Origin: Deltaproteobacteria bacterium
GTDB lineage: Bacteria; Desulfobacterota; Desulfarculia; Desulfarculales; Desulfarculaceae
Assembly: GCA_020444165.1 (NCBI GenBank)
Contig: JAHLLK010000001.1
Coordinates: forward strand, 62,001-126,000
Direction: 5' to 3'
DNA length: 64,000 bases
The translations under genes were made by a program, and so were the position numbers. A model generated the notes under the pieces. The model had not been told where the DNA came from, did not search any database, and saw only the letters and a list, made by a program, of their open reading frames with translations. Positions within the stretch are counted from its first letter, which is position 1. Each line of letters starts with the position of its first letter. Of the stretch, positions 56,542 through 64,000 are shown in pieces.

Positions 56542-57318
56542 CTACTTCTCCTTCACATCGTCCAGGAGGTTGAACTCGAAACCCCGGAAATCCAGCCGCG
56601 GCGGCGCCTGCCCCTCCACCATGCGGTCGGTGCCGGCGTCGTCGGTGTTCAACACGATCTCCACCCGGTTGTTGCGCCGCCGGTTGGCCAGGGAGTTCTC
56701 GTCGTACTGGGGGCGATAGCCGGCCAGGCCGTAGGCGCTCATGCGCTCGGGCTTCACGCCCTTGGTGGCCAGATAGCGCACCACGGCCAGGGCCCGTCGG
56801 GCGCTCACGTCCCAATTGTCCAGGCCCCCGGGGCCCTTGATCTCGGTGCTGTCGGTGTGACCCAACAAGGTCAGGGGAAACTGCTTGTCGCCCACCACCT
56901 GGGCCACCTGATCCAGGAACGCCTTGGCCTTGGAGTTCAGCTCCAGGGAGCCCGGCTCGAACAGCATGGCCGCGGTCATGGAGATGGAGCGCTGGGAGCC
57001 CGAGCGGGTCAAGCTCACCTGGTCGTCCAGCCCCGCCTGGGAGGCCAGGCCGCGGATGGAGGTGTAGGCCTCGTTCACCGGGTTCAGGGGCACCGTGGCC
57101 CCGGTGTTCTTGCCTTCCTCGGTCTGGAAGGCGGCCGTGCCGCCGGGCGTGAAGCCAAAGGTGCCGGCCAGGGATTGATAGGCCGCTTCCACCCGGGCTT
57201 CCTCCACCTTGGACAAGCTGTTGAGCATGATAAAAAACGCCAATAAAAGGATCATCAGCGAGGTGTAGAGCACCACGATGCCGGGCATCTTCTCTTCGTT
57301 GTGCTTACCCCGTGGCAC
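56542..57318 (-). CDS. MotB-like protein lacking the ion-binding Asp
   Basis: 258 residues. Single N-terminal helix LYTSLMILLLAFFIMLNSL aligned with the neighbouring MotB has Ser20 where Asp22 is needed, so it should not conduct ions itself. The C-terminal OmpA domain is well kept (MLFEPGSLELNSKAKAFLDQ, LLGHTDST, NWDVSARRALAVVRYL, NRRRNNRVEIVL). It sits directly after motA (15 bases) and before the Asp-containing MotB (8 bases). It may scaffold or regulate stators, or pair as a heterodimer; inference. Confidence 0.85.
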   Translation of the reverse strand: MPRGKHNEEKMPGIVVLYTSLMILLLAFFIMLNSLSKVEEARVEAAYQSLAGTFGFTPGGTAAFQTEEGKNTGATVPLNPVNEAYTSIRGLASQAGLDDQVSLTRSGSQRSISMTAAMLFEPGSLELNSKAKAFLDQVAQVVGDKQFPLTLLGHTDSTEIKGPGGLDNWDVSARRALAVVRYLATKGVKPERMSAYGLAGYRPQYDENSLANRRRNNRVEIVLNTDDAGTDRMVEGQAPPRLDFRGFEFNLLDDVKEK

Positions 57319-57333
57319 GCCGGAACCGTCTCC

Positions 57334-58098
57334 TTACTTGAACACCGTTTCCCGCATGTTCGGCGGGATGTAACTGTGCAGCTTCTGCTCGATCACCCGG
57401 GGGTTGTCGCCCCGGGCGATGGCCAGGACCCCGTTCATGATCACCTCTTTCATCACCATCTCCTGGGCTGAGCGGAGCTTCAATTTGCCGCTCATGGGCA
57501 GGAACACCATGTTGGCCATCACCGCGCCGTAAAAGGTGGTGATGATGGCCACGGCCATGGCCGGGCCGATGGAGGAGGGGTCGCTCATGTTCTGCAGCAT
57601 CTGCACCAGGCCGATCAGGGTGCCGATCATGCCCATGGCCGGAGCGAAGGTGCCCATGGTCATGAAGATTTCCGCCCCCAGCCGGTGGCGCTCGGCCACG
57701 TAGTCGATCTCGGTCTCCAGGATCTCCTTGATGGCCTGGGGCTCCTGGCCGTCAATGGTGAGCTGCAGGCCCTTGGATAGGAACGGGTCCTTGATCTCCT
57801 TCATGGTGGCTTCCAGGGCCAGGATGCCTTCCCGCCGGGCCCGGGTGGCATACTCCACGAACTGGGCGATCATCTGGGGCAATGACTCGGACTTATGGAT
57901 GAACAGGTGCTTGACGATGCTGATGAGCTTGATCATGTCGCTCAGGGGATAGTTCACCAGGGTCACCCCGATGGTGCCTCCCACCACGATGAGCATCGAA
58001 GGAATGTCGACGAACATCAAGATGCTGCCGCCCAGCATCATGGCGACCAGCACCAGAGCAAAGGCAGTCACGATTCCGATTATGGTCGCCAGATCCAT
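57334..58098 (-). CDS. motA: Stator protein MotA (PomA-like)
   Basis: 254 residues, four transmembrane helices. N-terminus MDLATIIGIVTAFALVLVAM and LGGSILMFVDIPSMLIVVGGT strongly resemble PomA. Loop with conserved charged residues (YATRARREGILALE), then FAPAMGMIGTLIGLVQMLQNM and GPAMAVAIITTFYGAVMANMVFLP. The two PomA threonines linked to sodium use are retained, but ion choice cannot be decided from sequence. First gene after the sigma-54 promoter at 58143-58158. Confidence 0.95.
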   Translation of the reverse strand: MDLATIIGIVTAFALVLVAMMLGGSILMFVDIPSMLIVVGGTIGVTLVNYPLSDMIKLISIVKHLFIHKSESLPQMIAQFVEYATRARREGILALEATMKEIKDPFLSKGLQLTIDGQEPQAIKEILETEIDYVAERHRLGAEIFMTMGTFAPAMGMIGTLIGLVQMLQNMSDPSSIGPAMAVAIITTFYGAVMANMVFLPMSGKLKLRSAQEMVMKEVIMNGVLAIARGDNPRVIEQKLHSYIPPNMRETVFK

Positions 58099-58142
58099 AA
58101 GGCTTCGCTCCTCGACCAGCGATGATTATCCGGACAAAATCA

Positions 58143-58158
58143 AGCAAAATTGGTGCCA
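58143..58158 (-). promoter_or_regulatory. Sigma-54 promoter of the motA-flhB2 operon
   Basis: The minus strand reads TGGCACC-AATT-TTGCT, correct -24/-12 spacing, one mismatch in the -24 heptamer. It lies about 45 bases upstream of the motA ATG and after the flgE terminator. Confidence 0.88.
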
Positions 58159-58275
58159 GGGGTCACAGGAGGATTCTCGCCGTATATCGGCGGGATAGGC
58201 GGCAGGCCCCAGAGCTTGCGCCGGAACCTTGACGGCGGCCGCCGGAGCCGGGGGAGGGGAGCGCGGGACTACGTC

Positions 58276-58311
58276 AAAATAATGGCGCTCCCGGCCGCGG
58301 CCGGGAGCGCC
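58276..58311 (-). terminator. Rho-independent terminator of the fliK-flgD-flgE operon
   Basis: A perfect 13-bp stem (58284-58296 with 58299-58311, loop GC) is followed on the minus strand by ATTATTTTG. It lies 57 bases past the flgE stop and separates it from the motA promoter. Confidence 0.85.
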
Positions 58312-58367
58312 TCCTTCGGTCGCCCGAGCAAGGCCCAGGCGGCCTTGCTCCGGCAAATTACGGCTAC

Positions 58368-60743
58368 TTAACGCTTCAGGTTGATCAGCTCCTGCAAGAG
58401 CTGGTCCGTGGTCTGCACCGTCTTGCTGTTGGCCTGGAAGCCCCGCTGGTAGATGATCATCTTCACGAACTCGTTGGCCAAGTCCACGTTGGACTGCTCC
58501 AGGGAGCCTGACTCCACCGAACCCAGGCCGCCGGTGCCCGGCGTGTTCAGCGTGGCCGCCCCGCTGGCCCGGGTCTCCACCCACAGGTTTTCGCCCACCC
58601 GCTCCAAACCGTTGGGGTTGGCGAAGTTCACCAGCAGCACTTGGCCCAGGGTCCGGAGGGTGCCGTTGGAGAACCGGCCGGTGATGATGCCGTCCTTGTC
58701 GATGTCCACGGACTCCAGGTTGCCCCGCGGCGAGCCGTTTTGGTACAGATAGAAAATTTCACTGGCCCCGCCCGACTGGGTGGTGGGCGCGGTGGAGGTG
58801 GGGGTAAAGTCAAAGGTAATGGTCTGGTTGTCCGTCGCGCCTGAACCAGTCAGCCAGTCGAAGGTCAAGATCTGCTCCCCCTCGGTGGAGGGCGGGGCGT
58901 TCTGCACGTCGCCGTCGTTGGCGTAGCTGGTCTGGTCCCACACGTCGAAGGTGGTCAGCGGCGTGCCGCTGCTGGACACCGTCAACTGGGCGTCCAAGCC
59001 GGCGGCCACTCCCCGGGTGAGCTGCACGCTGCGGGTGCCGTCGGTGTTGGTGATGATGGAGGCGCTCACGTCGCTGGCGCCCGTGCCGTCCATGCCGCCA
59101 TAGAACGAGGAGCCGCTCACCATGAACCCCGTGCCCGTGGCCGGGGAGGTGATGGTGATGTCGTTGCCGGCCGAGCCGGCGGTGGCCACCCCGGTGGCCT
59201 CCAGGAAGATGGAGCCGGTGTTGCCCGTGGCGTCCGAGGGATCCACGTCCACGGTCACCGTCACCAGGTTCAGCCCGCTGCCCGCGCCGATGGTGTTGTC
59301 AATGGCCGTGGCCACATCCGCGGCGGTGGCCGGCGGCGCGGCCGGCAGAGCCACCGAGTAGGTGGTGCCGTTGATGGTGAAGTCCAGGTTGCTGCCGCCG
59401 GGGTAGGAGGCGTCGCCGGTGTTGACGAACAGGGCCGCGGTGGCGTCCCGGCCGGCGTTGATGGCCCCACCCGGACCCGCCAGGTCGGTCAGCGTCTCGC
59501 CGGCCGCCACGGCGTCGCCGGTGAGCGACACCGACAGGGCCGAGTTGCCGTTGCTGTGCAGCACCACCTGGTCGCCGCTGACCTCGGCCCACACCCCCAG
59601 CCCCTGGCTGTTGATGTTGGAGGCAAGGTTGGCCGCCGCTTCCGCCGCGGTGGCGCCGGTGAAGCTGATGGCCGTACCGCCGCCGATGGAGACCGTCCCC
59701 GCGGCCGCGCCGGCGCCGGTGGTGATCTCCACGGTCATGTTGGAGATAAAGGTCTGGGCCCCGCCGTTCACCGCGGTGCCGGTGGAGTCCTGCGGGGTGT
59801 AGACCAGGCTCTGACCCACCTGGCTGTTGATGTAGTAGTTGCTGCCAAAGGTGCCGCCCGGATCGCTGGCCGAGACCGCCCCGCCCTGGAACACGTCCTC
59901 CGAGGCCGGCAGACCGGTGGTGATGCCCGCCAGATGCCCCACCGTGTCAAAGTGCAGGAAGTAGTTGGTGGGCGGCTCGATATAGGTGGTGCCGAACACC
60001 CCGTCCTGGCGCTCGAAGGCGCTCACCTTCCAGACGCTGTCCTCGTCCTGGGTTAGGCCGAAGTTGTTGGGATAGGTGCCCTTTTCCAGCCGCTGATAGA
60101 ACATGGAAAGGTCGTGGGCCACCCCCAGGGAGTCATAGACCCTGACCGTGGTCAGATAGTTGTAGGTGGTGGTGTCCGAGGGGTCCACCGGCTGGCTGGC
60201 CAAATGGGTGTCGGTGTCCTCGGCGTCCAGGTTGACGCTGATGTCCACCTGGCTGGTGGGCACCGCGTCGGACTGCGAGGCCACGATGCGGATCGACTCC
60301 TCGATGGGTACGATATTGCCCCCGGCATCCACGTTGTAACCCCGCAGGCGGTCGCCCGCCGGGGTGATCATGTAGCCTTCGTTGTCCACCGTGAACTGCC
60401 CGGCCCGGGTGTAGTATTCCGCTTGCCCCGCCCCGGTGTTGGGCCGCACCACTTTGAAGAAGCCAGAGCCGTTGATGGCCAGGTCGGTGGGTATATCCGT
60501 GGACTCGGGCGAGCCCTGGAGCATGAGTTGCTGCATGGACAGGATCCGCGCGCCGCTGCCCACCTGGCTCACCACCGTGCCGCCCACGCTGAGCGAACTG
60601 GACATAATGTCCCCAAAGTTGGCCCGGGTGGCCTTGAAACCATGGGTGCTCACGTTGGCGATGTTGTCCGCCACGCTGGTCAGGGCCTTGCCGTGCACGT
60701 TGAGGCCGCTGACACCAGCCCACATGGAACTGAGAGTGCTCAT
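58368..60743 (-). CDS. flgE: Hook protein FlgE, enlarged
   Basis: 791 residues against ~400 in E. coli. N-terminus MSTLSSMWAGVSGLNVHGKA, then NIANVSTHGFKATRANF; core INGSGFFKVV; C-terminus VDLANEFVKMIIYQRGFQANSKTVQTTDQLLQEL. The middle, about 300-560, has Flagellin_IN-like units (SNLDFTINGTTYSVAL, then VATAIDNTIGAGSG; similar GTAISFTGATAAEAAANLAS). Long hooks with such inserts are known in several bacteria. GGAAGGAG precedes the ATG. Confidence 0.95.
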   Translation of the reverse strand: MSTLSSMWAGVSGLNVHGKALTSVADNIANVSTHGFKATRANFGDIMSSSLSVGGTVVSQVGSGARILSMQQLMLQGSPESTDIPTDLAINGSGFFKVVRPNTGAGQAEYYTRAGQFTVDNEGYMITPAGDRLRGYNVDAGGNIVPIEESIRIVASQSDAVPTSQVDISVNLDAEDTDTHLASQPVDPSDTTTYNYLTTVRVYDSLGVAHDLSMFYQRLEKGTYPNNFGLTQDEDSVWKVSAFERQDGVFGTTYIEPPTNYFLHFDTVGHLAGITTGLPASEDVFQGGAVSASDPGGTFGSNYYINSQVGQSLVYTPQDSTGTAVNGGAQTFISNMTVEITTGAGAAAGTVSIGGGTAISFTGATAAEAAANLASNINSQGLGVWAEVSGDQVVLHSNGNSALSVSLTGDAVAAGETLTDLAGPGGAINAGRDATAALFVNTGDASYPGGSNLDFTINGTTYSVALPAAPPATAADVATAIDNTIGAGSGLNLVTVTVDVDPSDATGNTGSIFLEATGVATAGSAGNDITITSPATGTGFMVSGSSFYGGMDGTGASDVSASIITNTDGTRSVQLTRGVAAGLDAQLTVSSSGTPLTTFDVWDQTSYANDGDVQNAPPSTEGEQILTFDWLTGSGATDNQTITFDFTPTSTAPTTQSGGASEIFYLYQNGSPRGNLESVDIDKDGIITGRFSNGTLRTLGQVLLVNFANPNGLERVGENLWVETRASGAATLNTPGTGGLGSVESGSLEQSNVDLANEFVKMIIYQRGFQANSKTVQTTDQLLQELINLKR

Positions 60744-60848
60744 GTATTTTGACTCCTTCCCTGGGGTCGCCCCGGTGCCGGAAGGCGGGCCGGGCTCTTC
60801 TTGGGAAATTCAGATATCCTGTCCTCTGCCAAGCCCCCGGGCCGCGGC

Positions 60849-61670
60849 TTACAATAGGGCGGCGGCAATCGCCCCGATCTTGCCCAAGGTCTGTAAAATT
60901 TCGTAACCCACCGAGCTGTCGGTGGTCTTGGCCCCGTCGATGCTGTCGGCGGAGCCGCTGCCCTCTTCGTTGGTAGTGCTGGTGGAGGAGGTGTCCGCCG
61001 GCAGTTGCACCTGCACCACCTCGCTCAAGGGCATCAGCACGTCGCCGATCTGCAAGAGTATCTCGCCGTCGTCACCCACCTGGTACCCGGTGACCAAGCC
61101 GGTCACCTGGGGAGTGGGCACGCTCACGCTCTCGCCCTCGGCGTTGTAGGCCAGGATGTGCACTTCGTACACCCCGTTGTCCGCCGCCTGGCCGGCCGTG
61201 GTGGTGCCGTCCCAGGTGTAGGTGTGGCTGCCCTCCTCCATGATGCCCAGCGCCTCTTCCTTGACCAGATTGCCGTCCGCGTCGTAGACCCGCATGGTCA
61301 CGTCGGCCGCCTCGCCCAGGGTGAACGAGAGTTCTCCCGCCACCCCGTCGTTCAAGGCCACCTGGTTGCCGGACATGGTCACTTCCTTGCCCAGGTAATT
61401 GATGGCCTGGCCCTGCTGGAAGGTCTGCTGCAAGGTGGCCAGAGGCTGCAAGGCCTCGTTGATCTGGGTGAGCTGCTCCAATTGGCTGAAGGTGGCCAAC
61501 TGCGCCGTGAACTCGGTGTTGTCCATGGGGTCCAGAGGGTTCTGGTTGGTGATCTGGGCCATGAACATCTTCAAAAAGGCGTCCTGACCAATGCCGGAAG
61601 CCATACCCGTGGCCCGGGTGGTGCTGCTGGTACTGGTGGTGTCGGTCGTCCCGGAGGTGCTAGAGACCAT
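60849..61670 (-). CDS. flgD: Hook cap / scaffolding protein FlgD
   Basis: 273 residues. Signature DAFLKMFMAQITNQNPLDPMDNTEFTAQLATFSQLEQL (about 28-65), followed by FlgD Ig-like and tudor-like parts (LSFTLGEAADVTMRVYDADGN; HTYTWDGTTTAGQAADNGVYEV). The C-terminal ~60 residues are Ser/Thr-rich and unassigned. 14 bases after fliK, before flgE. Confidence 0.96.
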   Translation of the reverse strand: MVSSTSGTTDTTSTSSTTRATGMASGIGQDAFLKMFMAQITNQNPLDPMDNTEFTAQLATFSQLEQLTQINEALQPLATLQQTFQQGQAINYLGKEVTMSGNQVALNDGVAGELSFTLGEAADVTMRVYDADGNLVKEEALGIMEEGSHTYTWDGTTTAGQAADNGVYEVHILAYNAEGESVSVPTPQVTGLVTGYQVGDDGEILLQIGDVLMPLSEVVQVQLPADTSSTSTTNEEGSGSADSIDGAKTTDSSVGYEILQTLGKIGAIAAALL

Positions 61671-61684
61671 CGGTGACCTCCCTC

Positions 61685-63604
61685 TTAGGCAAATAGACTG
61701 ATGCGGCCGGACAACGAGGATCCCGTGGTCGCGGCCGTGACTGATTCATCACCAACATCCCCCCCGGACAGGCTGCCGTCGGCCGCGAACCCAAAGCTGC
61801 CCCGCCGGCCGCGCTGGTCCGTCTGGGCCTGCGCCTGGGCCTGGGCATCCCGGTTCTGGGCGTCGGGGTCCAAGATCACTTCCAGTCGATCCACCTTGAG
61901 CCCCGCCTGGGAAAGCTGGGTCTTCAGTTGATCCAGACCGCTTTCCAGGGCATGCTTGGCCGCCACGGTTTCCGCGGTCAAGGTGGCCTTCAACACCCCG
62001 TCCTTGAGGCTCAAGCTTACGTCAACCCCCCCCAAGCCGGCCGGTTTGAGCGCCAACTTCAGGTTGGTCTGATTCTTCTGCACCATGCTGGCGATCTGCT
62101 GGCCCACCTGGCGCACCACGTACACCGGCAGATTGGGCCGCCCGGCCGAGACCTGGCTCGCGGGGCTGTTGCTCAGGTTCAGGCTCCCCGCCTGGGACCG
62201 GCCCTCCGCGCCGCTGCCCGCTTCCACCCGCCGGGGCTCGCCCGAGGCCTTCACTTCCTGGGCCGCCTCCGCCACCGCCGCACCCGTGGCCGACTTGCCG
62301 GGCCCCGCCTCGGCCGCCGCCGCGGTGGCCACCGCCGCCTCGGCCCTGGGGGTCTGGGCCGCCGCCGCATTGGCGGCAGCGGCGCTCGCCGTGGCGCCGG
62401 TCTGGCTCGCCGGCCGCGCGCTGGCGGTCTCGGCGCTCTTGGCCGCCTTGCCTGCCTCCCCGGTGAGCGCCGCCTCGGTCTCTTCCTTGACCACCGCCTT
62501 GAACACGCCCTTGCCGGGATCGGCCAGCTTGTCCAGGGCCTCGGCCGCGGCGGCCGCCGCGGTCTTGGCCGTGGCCGGCTTGTCCGGCGTGTAGTCCATG
62601 ACCTTTTCGCCTTGCTCCAGGGCCTTGTTGCCCTTGGCCAGGGCCGTTTCCACCTGCACCCGGAGCGCTCGGGCGTCGTCGTGCTCGCCGCTCGCCGTGG
62701 CCTTTTGGGTGCGGACCTGCCCGGCCAATTCCTTCAACGCCGCGGCCACCTCCTGGTTCTGCCGCTCCGCCGCCACCTGCAGCATGGCCAGGAAAGTTTG
62801 CGGGTTGGTGCGTCCCTGGGTGTCCGTGCCCTGGGTGAGCAGGTTGTTCACCTCTTTGGCGTTCAAACCGATCTTGCCCAGAAGTTCCCGCAAGAGGCCC
62901 TTGTCCACCTCCACGGAACCGGACGCACTCTTGGCCAGGAGCTGGGGCAGCCCCTTCACCTCGAGCTGGCCGTCCTTCTCCGCCAGACCGGCCAGCCACT
63001 TGCGGATGTCCGTGTCCTGTACCCCCAGGTCCTTCAAGGCCTGGATCAACAGCGGCTCGTCCTCGACGGGCAAAAAGAAAACCGGGCCCTCCACCGGCGC
63101 GAAATCCGGCACCGCGCGGAACAGCTTGCCCAGGTTGATATTGCCGTCCTGGTCGCTGGCCCGGTCCAAGATATTGCGCGCGTCCTCCGCGCTATAGCCC
63201 GAAGCGGTCAGCACCTTCTCCAGCTTGGACCTCGCCTCGGGCGGCAGCATCAAGTCGTCCAGCGAACGGTCCGTGGCGTACAAACTCTTTTCCAGCTTGG
63301 CCAGCGGCGTGTTGGCCGGCGAAACCAGCTTCTGATCCGTGGTCACCGCCTCCACCGCCACGCTGGTCGCGTTGCTGGTCTGCTGCGTGGTGGCCACTGG
63401 CGCGTCCAGGCGCTGGGTCATGGTCGCCAGCAAGGCCTCAAACCCGCTCTCCACCGTGTCCCGGTTCAGCTTCACCGAGGACAGCTTGCCCACCAGGGCA
63501 CTCACGTCGTTACCAATGGAAAACAGATTCACAAAAGCCTCCTTGCGCCTCACTCGCCGTTGGGCCTGCTGATCTGGCCCGTTAGCAAGCAAACCTGATG
63601 CCAT
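61685..63604 (-). CDS. fliK: Hook-length control protein FliK
   Basis: 639 residues. Variable, Ala/Gln/Glu-rich N-terminal ruler (1-~480). C-terminal Flg_hook domain: IASMVQKNQTNLKLALKPAGLGGVDVSLSL, then ETVAAKHALESGLDQLKTQLSQAGLKVDRLEVIL. The length suits the enlarged FlgE hook. Shine-Dalgarno GGAGGGGAAC directly precedes the ATG. First gene of fliK-flgD-flgE. The N-terminal half has EF-hand-like or DUF repeats (ARSKLEKVLTASGYSAED) that I cannot name. Confidence 0.93.
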   Translation of the reverse strand: MASGLLANGPDQQAQRRVRRKEAFVNLFSIGNDVSALVGKLSSVKLNRDTVESGFEALLATMTQRLDAPVATTQQTSNATSVAVEAVTTDQKLVSPANTPLAKLEKSLYATDRSLDDLMLPPEARSKLEKVLTASGYSAEDARNILDRASDQDGNINLGKLFRAVPDFAPVEGPVFFLPVEDEPLLIQALKDLGVQDTDIRKWLAGLAEKDGQLEVKGLPQLLAKSASGSVEVDKGLLRELLGKIGLNAKEVNNLLTQGTDTQGRTNPQTFLAMLQVAAERQNQEVAAALKELAGQVRTQKATASGEHDDARALRVQVETALAKGNKALEQGEKVMDYTPDKPATAKTAAAAAAEALDKLADPGKGVFKAVVKEETEAALTGEAGKAAKSAETASARPASQTGATASAAAANAAAAQTPRAEAAVATAAAAEAGPGKSATGAAVAEAAQEVKASGEPRRVEAGSGAEGRSQAGSLNLSNSPASQVSAGRPNLPVYVVRQVGQQIASMVQKNQTNLKLALKPAGLGGVDVSLSLKDGVLKATLTAETVAAKHALESGLDQLKTQLSQAGLKVDRLEVILDPDAQNRDAQAQAQAQTDQRGRRGSFGFAADGSLSGGDVGDESVTAATTGSSLSGRISLFA

Positions 63605-64000
63605 GTTCCCCTCCGCAAAAAAATCTCCGTTCTATCAATGACCTATCTGCACCACTTTCCAGCCCTCTCTCCCCGCCAGGCAAAATCTTCAGGTCATACC
63701 TTCCCACCTCGGTACCTTTTTGCCGTCGCGCCACGGCCGGCAAAACGGATCGGGCGGGGCCATCCTCCGCTCGCCAACTGGCGCGCTCCCGGTGGGAGGC
63801 CTTATCACCGCCGATCAGCAGAGGAGTTGGCAGGCGGTTGGACCAGGGGGAAATAGGGCGGAGACGTCCCCTCTCGCCCCAGAGGTTGGAGCGATCGCTC
63901 GCAGGAGGAACAAAGTTCGGGCTATATTAAAGCGAAAAGTTTAAGTAGGCAGGCAGGGGAAGGCCAGCCGGCCTCCCGGCCCGCAGCACGCCGGGCCGGG
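63605..64000. other. Intergenic region upstream of fliK
   Basis: 396 bases without a convincing gene. No sigma-54 (GG/GC at 10-base spacing) or FliA box for the leftward fliK operon could be found by eye. An AT patch GCTATATTAAAGC lies at about 63920-63932. The right edge (63975-64000) carries an 8-bp GC stem, possibly a terminator of a gene outside the window. Confidence 0.4.

Noticed and set aside
63605..64000. Sigma-54 promoter for fliK-flgD-flgE
   Set aside because: No GG and GC dinucleotides with the required 10-base spacing and flanking T/A could be found on the minus strand.
1..64000. CRISPR arrays, tRNA or rRNA genes, prophage or integrase genes
   Set aside because: No regularly spaced direct repeats, cloverleaf-like segments or recombinase motifs were seen when reading through.

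Overview
The window is a high-GC chromosomal flagellar superlocus from a Gram-negative bacterium. It encodes P-ring and L-ring proteins, a FlgH lipoprotein, sigma-54 and sigma-28 type promoters, and a csrA-fliW pair at the end of the hook-filament junction genes. That combination, with PomA-like MotA, FlgJ carrying an M23 domain, and a flagellin glycosylation island, fits the former Deltaproteobacteria (Desulfobacterota; possibly Desulfarculus-like, order-level placement uncertain). No tRNA, rRNA or CRISPR array was seen.

Layout. (1) 1-394: 5' part of a glutamine amidotransferase/asparagine synthetase-type gene running off the left edge. (2) 705-2546: TPR-glycosyltransferase. (3) 2767-10547: four separate flagellin genes on the minus strand, mostly with their own terminators, each preceded by a small GGA-loop hairpin just upstream of the Shine-Dalgarno sequence. 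(4) 10882-14274: two convergent glycosyltransferase-type genes. (5) 14690-17635: fliD-fliS from a sigma-54-like promoter. (6) 17992-19043: chaperone-like protein and unknown flagellar-associated protein. (7) 19132-28508: minus-strand flagellin glycosylation operon (CgeB-like, MAF, GT2, GT4-methyltransferase, GT9, MAF/CgeB fusion), genes mostly overlapping by 4-17 bp. (8) 29252-30064: sigma-28 promoter, FlgM-associated gene and flgM. (9) 41222-30467 (minus): sigma-54 promoter, then flgF-G-A-H-I-J-N-K-L-csrA-fliW. (10) 58158-41374 (minus): sigma-54 promoter, then motA, two motB-type genes, fliL-M-N-O-P-Q-R, flhB-A-F-G, fliA, cheY, a second fliL, two unknowns, and a FliK-like/FlhB-like pair. (11) 63604-58368 (minus): fliK-flgD-flgE, closed by a strong terminator.

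How it fits together. Sigma-54 promoters appear to drive structural and export operons, including fliA (sigma-28). FlgM restrains FliA until the hook is finished, and FliA-type promoters precede flgM and the flagellins. The flagellin leaders carry paired-arm hairpins with an AGGGA or AAGGAU loop plus an AAGGAGG-type Shine-Dalgarno, which are potential CsrA sites. CsrA and its presumed antagonist FliW are encoded in the same locus, so a FliW-CsrA-flagellin homeostatic switch is likely. Glycosyltransferases and MAF proteins beside the flagellins probably decorate the filament.

Other notable items: a three-copy palindrome-rich MITE family with 4-bp CTAN target duplications; a MotB paralogue lacking the ion-binding Asp; oversized FlgL, FliD and FlgE, with similar repeat modules in FlgL and FliD; and a degenerate FlhB C-domain protein coupled to a FliK-like gene. 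fliF-G-H-I-E and flgB-C are not in the window.
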